Assembly (NCBI GenBank): GCA_903823545.1
Contig: CAIJTL010000391.1
Location: 1-7,476, forward strand
Direction of reading: 5' to 3'
Length of the DNA: 7,476 nt
DNA from: an uncultured Planctomycetaceae bacterium
Lineage (GTDB): Bacteria; Planctomycetota; Planctomycetia; Planctomycetales; Planctomycetaceae
The position numbers and the translations under genes were made by a program. Shown in pieces: positions 1-5,021 of this stretch (within the stretch, counting starts at the first letter, position 1; the number at the start of each line of letters is the position of its first letter). The notes beneath the pieces were generated by a model. It did no database searches. It saw nothing but the letters and a program-made list of their open reading frames with translations, and was not told where the DNA came from.

Positions 1-1
1 A

Positions 2-1474
2 CGACTTCTCGGATTTCTGATCGCCATGTTTGCGCTCGGTCCTCTCTGCGCCGAAGAAGTCGGCGAGCGCTGGGGCACCGAGGAACGCGAGCGCGAGTTC
101 TATCCCATCGTCAGCATTCCGTTGCCGAAGGACACGGTCATTGAGGCCGGGGCTTTCGCGGTGTTGCCGGATCGGCGAGTTGCTGTCGGTACTCGGCACG
201 GCGAGATCTTCTTTATCGACGGCATTGATGCGGCGAAGCCGATCCCGACGTTTCATCGGTTTGCGTCGGGACTCGATGAGATCTTCGGGCTCACTTGGAA
301 GGACAATGCCTTTCGAGTCACTCAAAGCTGCGAGCTGACTCGCGTCAGCGACTCGAACGGCGACGGTGTGGCCGATCGGTTCGAGACCATCTCGGATGCA
401 TGGGGCTACGCGAACTATCACGAGTACGCCTTTGGCTCGAAGCCAGATGCCGACGGCAATCAATTCGTGGCGCTCGGACTGTCGGAGTCGTACTACTCAC
501 ACGCGCTGAATCGCGGCTTCATCATGAAGGTCGCGCCTGACGGAAAAACGACATCCTTCGCAAGCGGCCTGCGCAGTCCCGGCGGCATCGGGTTCGATGA
601 GCACGGATCGCTGTTCTACATCGAGAGTCAAGGGCCGTGGAATTGTTCTTGCAGCCTGAAGGCCGTCGCTCCGAACAGCTTTCACGGGCATCCCGCGAGC
701 TTCAATTGGTATCAGTTCTCGCCCGAGTTAGGTCCTGTGCCCGAGAAGCCGGCGTCAGGCAATCGCATCGCGACCGAGAAGAATCGCGTCAAACAACTGA
801 CGCCCTACGCGGTAATTTTTCCATATATCCGCATGGGCCGGTCGATCACGGGCTTCAACGTCGATCGCACTCAAGGCAAGTTCGGCCCGTTCGAAAACCA
901 GTTGTTCCTCGGCGACTACACGCAGTCGATTTTGATGCGTGCGACGACCGAGCAGGTCAACGGCGTCTGGCAAGGAGCGTGCTACCCGTTCCGCGAGGGG
1001 CTTTCGACCGGCATCCTCAATGTGGAATTCACTCCCGGCGGGAAGCTGTTGTGCGGCGGCACGAACCGAGGCTGGCCGGTGCGAGGCATCAAACCGTTCG
1101 CCCTCGAACGAGTTGAATGGAGCGGCAAGACGCCGTTCGAAATCAACCGCATCACGATCGAGCCGGATGGTTTCAAAGTGACCTTCACGAAACCGGTTGA
1201 ACCTCAGACGGGTCGGTCACCGAGTTCGTATGCGGTCTCGGCCTTCACGCATCCCTATCACGCTGGCTACGGCGGCCCCGAGATTGAGCAGCACAAGCCC
1301 GAAGTCAAAGTGGTCGTTCTCGCTGACGACGGGATGTCGGCGCGAATCTCAATCGACAAGTTGCAGCAAGGCTTCGTCTACGAACTGGATCTCATCCGCC
1401 TGCGTTCGCGAGACAAGGAAGAATTGTTACATCGCAACGCGTTCTACACGGTCAACGAGATCCCGACTCGCTGA
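2..1474 (+). CDS. Exported beta-propeller protein, sorbosone/glucose dehydrogenase-like (5'-partial)
   Basis: Likely a periplasmic six-bladed propeller protein of the PVC-type membrane-bound dehydrogenase / L-sorbosone dehydrogenase-like group; a PQQ-type sugar oxidation role is inference. The frame is open to the left window edge. The codons before the ATG at 26 read RLLGFLIA and join MFALGPLCA, giving a signal-peptide hydrophobic core with a probable cut after CA and before EEVGE. The true start is therefore upstream of the window and ATG 26 is internal. Counting from that Met, the family-like features are LTRVSDSNGDGVADRFE (104-120, with a Ca-binding-like DSNGDGVAD), NYHEYAFG (130-137), GLRSPGGIGFDEHGSLF (181-197), NSFHGHPASFNW (217-228) and GPFENQLFLGDYTQ (about 288-301). 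The last ~100 residues (from about 377, GFKVTFTKPVEP) look like a beta-sandwich tail seen in related planctomycete proteins. The stop is TGA 1472-1474. Family assignment is fairly sure; substrate unknown. Confidence 0.88.
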   Translation, partial: RLLGFLIAMFALGPLCAEEVGERWGTEEREREFYPIVSIPLPKDTVIEAGAFAVLPDRRVAVGTRHGEIFFIDGIDAAKPIPTFHRFASGLDEIFGLTWKDNAFRVTQSCELTRVSDSNGDGVADRFETISDAWGYANYHEYAFGSKPDADGNQFVALGLSESYYSHALNRGFIMKVAPDGKTTSFASGLRSPGGIGFDEHGSLFYIESQGPWNCSCSLKAVAPNSFHGHPASFNWYQFSPELGPVPEKPASGNRIATEKNRVKQLTPYAVIFPYIRMGRSITGFNVDRTQGKFGPFENQLFLGDYTQSILMRATTEQVNGVWQGACYPFREGLSTGILNVEFTPGGKLLCGGTNRGWPVRGIKPFALERVEWSGKTPFEINRITIEPDGFKVTFTKPVEPQTGRSPSSYAVSAFTHPYHAGYGGPEIEQHKPEVKVVVLADDGMSARISIDKLQQGFVYELDLIRLRSRDKEELLHRNAFYTVNEIPTR

Positions 1475-1577
1475 CCGTAGCTCAGGCTAAGGGGTCTTGT
1501 TCAACGAGATTCAATTCGACGTAACCCCTGCCGTCTTGCATTGGCATCGAGACCGTGAGAACGCCGACGTCAGGTCT

Positions 1578-1655
1578 TTCATTCTCTTGCCGTCATTCTC
1601 CTGCCAGTTCTCGCTTCATGATTTCAACTGGCAAGAGAATGAAGGCAGAAGAATC
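1578..1655. repeat. Palindromic repeat element with duplicated arm units
   Basis: A perfect 14-bp inverted repeat pairs 1578-1591 (TTCATTCTCTTGCC) with 1630-1643 (GGCAAGAGAATGAA). The left arm is followed by a near-copy, CATTCTCCTGCC (1594-1605), and the right arm by GGCAGAAGAATC (1644-1655), so each arm carries two tandem units. The inner unit 1594-1609 also pairs with 1626-1641 over 16 bp with one mismatch, so alternative hairpins are possible. It lies between the propeller gene and the ThuA-like gene. It is probably a dispersed REP- or MITE-like element; its copy number elsewhere cannot be seen here. A spurious GTG-initiated extension of the ThuA-like frame (from 1555) runs through it. Confidence 0.8.
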
Positions 1656-1704
1656 GAAGCGACTGATGCTTCAGCCGATTGAACGGAAACAGAAAGCGTC
1701 CCTG

Positions 1705-2760
1705 ATGAAACCGATCGTCTCCCGCATTGTTTTGATTGTGTTGTTCGTGAGTGGATTGATTGCGCACTTATCGAACTTGTGCTCGCTCCTAGCCGCCGAG
1801 CATCCCGTTCCCGAAAGCCCGCTTTGGCTGACATACTCGGGTGACAAGGGACCGGGAGTTGGCAAGCACGTCGTTCTCATCGCCGCCGATCAGGAATATC
1901 GCAGCGAGCATTCCATGCCGATGCTCGCTCGGTTGCTGGCGAAGCATCATGGGTTTCATACGACGGCCCTCTTCAGTTTGAACAAGGACAACGACGTCGA
2001 TCCCACTCAGAAGATTCGTTGGGAAGACAAGTCGATCACTCACAACATCCCTGGCCTCGAACACTTGGAGAAGTGCGATCTCGTCATTCTCTTCAGCCGC
2101 CTGATCTCGCTGCCGCCCGAGCAACTGCAGCACATCTACAACTACCTCGATTCGGGCAAGCCGATCATCGGCATTCGCACGGCCAATCACGGCTTCATCG
2201 GCTTTGAGTACAAGCTGGACGGCAAGCGGATCGACTTTGGAGAAGGCGTGCTGGGTGGTTCGTTTCGTAACCATCACGGCCGTTGGCAGCAGGATTCAAC
2301 GCGCGGACTTATCGTCGAGCAGAACAAGAATCATCCCGTGCTGAAGGGCGTCAAAGACATCTGGGGCACGTCGGACGTCTATCGCACCTACAAGGAAGGC
2401 GGCTCGCTGCCGGAAGGTTGCGTGCCGCTCGTCGATGGTCAGCCGCTGATGGGCCGCAAGCACGACGACGCCGTCAACACCGAGCTAATCCCGCTGCCGG
2501 TCGCCTGGGTCAAAACATGGACCGGCAACACCGGCAAGACGGCCCGAGTCTTTCATACGACAATGGGCAGCGCTCAAGACTTCCAATGCGAGGGCCTGCG
2601 ACGCCTGACCGTCAACGCGGCTTACTGGTGCCTCAACATGGAATCGGCCATCGACGACAAAGCCTGCATGGACATCGTCGGCGACTACAACCCACCCGAC
2701 AGCGGCTTTGCTTATCAGAAACTCGGGATCGTCCCGAGGAAACCGAGCTTCTACCGATAG
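1705..2760 (+). CDS. Secreted ThuA-like domain protein
   Basis: A 351-residue protein with a ThuA-like fold (trehalose-utilisation family, glutamine-amidotransferase-like alpha/beta domain). It probably acts outside the cytoplasm in sugar or polysaccharide metabolism; the exact reaction is unknown for most members. Start ATG 1705 is chosen because it begins a clean signal peptide: MKPIVSR, a hydrophobic IVLIVLFVSGLIA stretch, and a probable cut after SLLAA (27-31). The frame is open back to GTG 1555, but that extension only reads through an inverted repeat, and the Shine-Dalgarno signal before 1705 is weak. The core spans about 54-312: KHVVLIAADQEYRSEHSMPM (54-73), the CDLVILF strand (124-130), LPPEQLQHIYNYLDSGKPII (136-155), GIRTANHGF (156-164), LGGSFRNHHG (183-192), NHPVLKGV (209-216), and RVFHTTMGSAQDF (281-293) leading to RRLTVNAAYWCL (299-310). 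These are family landmarks. Its neighbour upstream is the propeller protein, 230 bp away, so co-transcription is possible but unproven. Confidence 0.92.
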   Translation: MKPIVSRIVLIVLFVSGLIAHLSNLCSLLAAEHPVPESPLWLTYSGDKGPGVGKHVVLIAADQEYRSEHSMPMLARLLAKHHGFHTTALFSLNKDNDVDPTQKIRWEDKSITHNIPGLEHLEKCDLVILFSRLISLPPEQLQHIYNYLDSGKPIIGIRTANHGFIGFEYKLDGKRIDFGEGVLGGSFRNHHGRWQQDSTRGLIVEQNKNHPVLKGVKDIWGTSDVYRTYKEGGSLPEGCVPLVDGQPLMGRKHDDAVNTELIPLPVAWVKTWTGNTGKTARVFHTTMGSAQDFQCEGLRRLTVNAAYWCLNMESAIDDKACMDIVGDYNPPDSGFAYQKLGIVPRKPSFYR

Positions 2761-2767
2761 TTGCCCC

Positions 2768-2904
2768 TTTCGGACTGCGGCAGCCCTGCTGCCGCTTTGT
2801 GTCCCACAGCCTGCTGTGGAACGAGTTGTGTTGATGAAGTCTGTTTGTCCCTCAGCGGCAGGCTGCTGAGGCCAAAGCGGCAGCCTGACTGCCGCAGTCC
2901 GAAA
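2768..2904. repeat. Nested hairpin element (32-bp arms with internal loop)
   Basis: The outer arms are perfect: 2768-2783 (TTTCGGACTGCGGCAG) pairs with 2889-2904. After a 5-by-5 internal loop, 2789-2799 (CTGCCGCTTTG) pairs with 2873-2883. Each arm can also fold alone (GCGGCAG with CTGCCGC). The interior holds two more hairpins: CCACAG/CTGTGG (about 2804-2819) and CCTCAGC/GCTGAGG (about 2850-2870). It starts 7 bp after the ThuA-like stop, so it could end or stabilise that transcript. It lacks a T-run, and I read it mainly as a mobile or dispersed palindromic repeat of planctomycete type. Confidence 0.85.
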
Positions 2905-2949
2905 AGAGGATTTCGTGTAACAACTTCGCTCGCCAGTTGTGCTTATCGG

Positions 2950-2954
2950 TAGGA
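2950..2954 (+). promoter_or_regulatory. Ribosome binding site for the ECF sigma gene
   Basis: TAGGA lies 8 bases before ATG 2963. This favours ATG 2963 over the in-frame GTG at 2939, which has no comparable purine run at the right distance and overlaps a small CAACT/AGTTG stem (2921-2939). Confidence 0.65.
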
Positions 2955-2962
2955 TCATCCCA

Positions 2963-3570
<608 letters not shown>

Positions 3571-3574
<4 letters not shown>

Positions 3575-3983
3575 ACGATCTGTGCTCACACGAGCGGTTG
3601 GAACTCGGGCTGGCGGGGAAGCTCGATGCCGACGAGGAATCGACGCTGCATCTCCATCTGAATGACTGCGAGTCGTGTTCGGCGGAAATGGAGCGGCTCT
3701 CAGGTGGAGAGCAAGCGAGTCGTGAAGTTGCTGCGATGCTCACTCCCGATGATCTCGACGACGTCTTGCTGCTGCGCGAGGAGTGCTCGACGGCGGACTT
3801 CGTTGTCGAGCATTTGGAACCGTCCGATGACCGGGGTGTCTTGGGGCGGCTGGGTGGTTACGACATCTCGACATCATCGGCCGAGGTGGGATGGGCGTGG
3901 TGTTGAAGGGATTCGACCGCGAACTCAAGCGATTCGTGGCGATTAAGACGCTGGCTCCGCATCTCGCCCACAGTGCGCTGGCG
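3571..3983 (+). pseudogene. Zinc-finger serine/threonine kinase remnant (frameshifted and truncated)
   Basis: This is the front end of a planctomycete sigma-linked serine/threonine kinase. The intact first frame (3571-3906, 111 residues) has an anti-sigma-like zinc motif, H29-x3-C33-x2-C36, in HLHLNDCESCSAEME. The linker ends GRLGGYDI, the usual lead-in to the kinase glycine loop, and then reads nonsense to TGA 3904-3906. Dropping back one base at 3867 restores LDIIGRGGMGVVLKGFDREL and then RFVAIKTLAPHLAHSALA: the glycine loop (GRGGMGVV) and the ATP-binding Lys in VAIK. The natural sequence was probably ATC CTC GAC and has lost one C. Kinase identity stops at about 3983; the rest of the N-lobe and the whole catalytic lobe (HRD, DFG) are missing. 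ATG 3571 overlaps the sigma stop and has AAGGGA just before it. The 111-residue product could persist as a small zinc-finger anti-sigma-like protein, but a working kinase is impossible from this locus. A sequencing error could explain the frameshift, but not the truncation. Confidence 0.85.
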
Positions 3984-4223
3984 AACAGCCAACTGATTGC
4001 CGCGAGACACTACCTGCAAGTCACTGACGAGCACTTCCAGAAAGCGACGCAAAATCCGACGCAGAACGGAGCGGAAAGCAGTCCAATTGAAGCGAAACCA
4101 ATTATCCGACCATTGCGTGAAAACGAAAAAGCCCCGGCGTTTCCGGGGCTTTCAAGGCCATTTGGTTTGTTGAAGAACCAGGCAGTACCCCCAGCGGGAT
4201 TCGAACCCGCGTGTCAGGACTGA
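3984..4223 (+). pseudogene. Tyrosine recombinase (integrase) C-terminal fragment fused to the kinase remnant
   Basis: In the same frame as the restored kinase, the protein changes abruptly at 3984 to NSQLIAARHYLQVTDEHFQK, then ATQNPTQNGAESSP. This resembles the C-terminal end of planctomycete phage-type integrases, with Tyr in HYLQVTDEHF (codon 4011-4013) in the place of the catalytic nucleophile. The Arg and His boxes and the rest of the catalytic domain are absent, so it is inactive. The frame continues through a terminator hairpin (4128-4152) into the antisense of the tRNA-Glu gene, ending at TGA 4221-4223. Its tail, PPAGFEPACQD, is simply tRNA DNA read in the coding sense. Integrase genes whose 3' end runs into a tRNA are typical of elements that insert at tRNA 3' ends, so this is probably the last trace of such an element. 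The identification rests on a short stretch and my memory of the family. Confidence 0.72.
4128..4152 (-). terminator. Rho-independent terminator of tRNA-Glu
   Basis: A 10-bp perfect stem, 4128-4137 (AAAGCCCCGG) with 4143-4152 and loop 4138-4142, is followed on the minus strand by TTTTT, C, G, TTTT. The T-run lies only on the minus-strand side, 34 bases after the tRNA 3' end, so it serves the tRNA. It lies inside the plus-strand kinase/integrase chimeric frame. Confidence 0.9.
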
Positions 4224-4258
4224 GAATCCTGCATCCTGGGCCTCTAGACGATGGGGGC
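4186..4258 (-). tRNA. tRNA-Glu (anticodon CUC)
   Basis: A 73-base tRNA read on the minus strand. The acceptor 5' strand GCCCCCA pairs with TGGGGGT (position 1-72 is a G-U wobble), followed by discriminator A. The D arm TCGTCTAGAGGCCCAGGA is the hallmark of bacterial tRNA-Glu. The anticodon stem CAGGA/TCCTG encloses loop TTCTCAG with anticodon CTC, decoding GAG. The T arm is GCGGG-TTCGAAT-CCCGC. CCA is not encoded (the next bases are CTG). It forms a single-gene unit with its own promoter upstream (4272-4300) and a terminator downstream (4128-4152). The 3' half of the tRNA faces the integrase fragment, as expected for a tRNA attachment site. Confidence 0.98.
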
Positions 4259-4271
4259 AGGAAGGGGCGAG

Positions 4272-4300
4272 GTTGTATCCGTGTGGTTTGGGAGCGTCAA
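4272..4300 (-). promoter_or_regulatory. Sigma-70-type promoter of tRNA-Glu
   Basis: On the minus strand, TTGACG (plus-strand 4295-4300) and TACAAC (4272-4277) are separated by exactly 17 bases. The -10 element ends 13 bases before the mature tRNA 5' end. The -35 matches the consensus at 5 of 6 positions and the -10 at 4 of 6. Position and spacing fit a short-leader tRNA transcript. The GC-rich bases between the -10 and the tRNA (CTCGCCCC) are not a clear stringent-control discriminator. Confidence 0.72.
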
Positions 4301-4376
4301 GCGGATGGCATCAGTGTGGGATATTTGCGCAACGCATCGGTCGGGCGAAACCTAAGTCAAGCGATGTCCACCAACC

Positions 4377-4498
4377 CCACTGAGCCGGGCACCCGTAGGG
4401 TCGCAGTGGATTCAGGCTTTTGCACTACGAGATGTTGCACTCGAAATCATGACCGTCGTAGTGCAAAAGCCCGCGAGCCACCGAGACAAGCTCGGTGG
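4377..4498. repeat. Cluster of three inverted repeats
   Basis: Three hairpins follow one another. First, CCACTG (4377-4382) with CAGTGG (4404-4409). Second, a perfect 16-bp repeat, GGCTTTTGCACTACGA (4415-4430) with its complement at 4456-4471, around a 25-base spacer. Third, CCACCGAG (4478-4485) with CTCGGTGG (4491-4498) and loop ACAAG. A second TTGCACT inside the spacer (4435-4441) could compete for pairing with the right arm. No T-run follows any stem, so none looks like an intrinsic terminator. It is probably a dispersed palindromic element in the intergenic DNA upstream of the tRNA promoter. Confidence 0.8.
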
Positions 4499-5009
4499 GG
4501 GCGCTTCAGGGAGGGTTAGAAAGAGTGCCTGATCGCATCGTGCTGATTGTGTCGGTTGGAACTCGGCTCCTGGGATGCGCGATTGCAACATGGATTCTTG
4601 GCATGTCTGTCGTGCTCAAAGTGAGCCTAATTGGGGGGATGTTTGAGTTCCAATTGCACCGGCTGTGACGCAGATGTCTGTGGCGCCCATCGCAGCAGTC
4701 ATCCGACCGTTATGCGTTCTGACACAACCTCCGTACATCGGGATTTCGACTGTTCTGGGGGTCATTTCGGCGGATGCAATTCTGAGAAAGTTAGCGCGCG
4801 GGTTATGTCGTTGAGAGGGATGACAGCGCTGGCTCCGTTTGCATCCCCAAACGCGCGGATGCCAGTCGTGGGAGTGCTTCCGAATTTCCAAGGATTCGGG
4901 GGCGATGTTTTGCTCCCCTAATTGTCGCTCTCGTTTTGCGTGGAACTGTCTGAATCTCTGCGCCGAGCCGGATCGTCAATTCATTCCCCAGCCTCAACCC
5001 CAAAGCCCC
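4499..5009. other. Gene-free leader region before the giant RTX gene
   Basis: About 510 bp with no convincing gene. The open frames here use TTG-type or unsupported starts, lack ribosome binding sites and have compositions unlike proteins (for example a Cys/Gly/Ser-rich 96-codon frame at 4631-4921). Three small hairpins lie side by side near the right end: GCATCC/GGATGC (4841-4862), CCGAAT/ATTCGG (4880-4899) and GGGGGC/GCTCCC (4898-4917, one wobble). I see no clear sigma-70 promoter. A promoter and a structured 5' leader for the gene at 5022 are likely to lie here, but I cannot place them. Confidence 0.5.
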
Positions 5010-5014
5010 AAGGA
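5010..5014 (+). promoter_or_regulatory. Ribosome binding site for the giant RTX gene
   Basis: AAGGA lies 7 bases before ATG 5022, the first start codon of a frame that then stays open for 818 codons. The spacing is good and fixes the start. Confidence 0.75.
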
Positions 5015-5021
5015 ACACGAC

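Noticed and set aside
1452..1510. Direct repeat TCAACGAGAT at 1452-1461 and 1501-1510
   Set aside because: Ten bases spanning a stop codon and spacer; no matching element boundaries, so chance or a tiny duplication.
1491..1528. GGGGT/ACCCC stem as a terminator after the propeller gene
   Set aside because: The stem is 5 bp with a 28-base interior and has no T-run; the inner TCTTG/CGAGA stem is weak. Not enough for a terminator call.
1555..1704. GTG-initiated 50-codon N-terminal extension of the ThuA-like protein
   Set aside because: It translates an inverted repeat and would bury the clear signal peptide that starts at ATG 1705.
2915..2950. Possible ECF-type autoregulatory promoter (GTAAC, then CTTATCGG) before the sigma gene
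   Set aside because: The -35-like GTAAC is short and the -10 for this sigma family is unknown to me; the match is too weak to list as a feature.
4211..4519. 102-codon plus-strand frame starting within the tRNA antisense
   Set aside because: It reads the tRNA antisense, the tRNA promoter and the inverted-repeat cluster in turn, so it is an artefact of non-coding features.
4631..4921. Small Cys/Gly-rich plus-strand frame of 96 codons
   Set aside because: It needs a TTG start with no ribosome binding site, and its composition is patchy with no recognisable fold.
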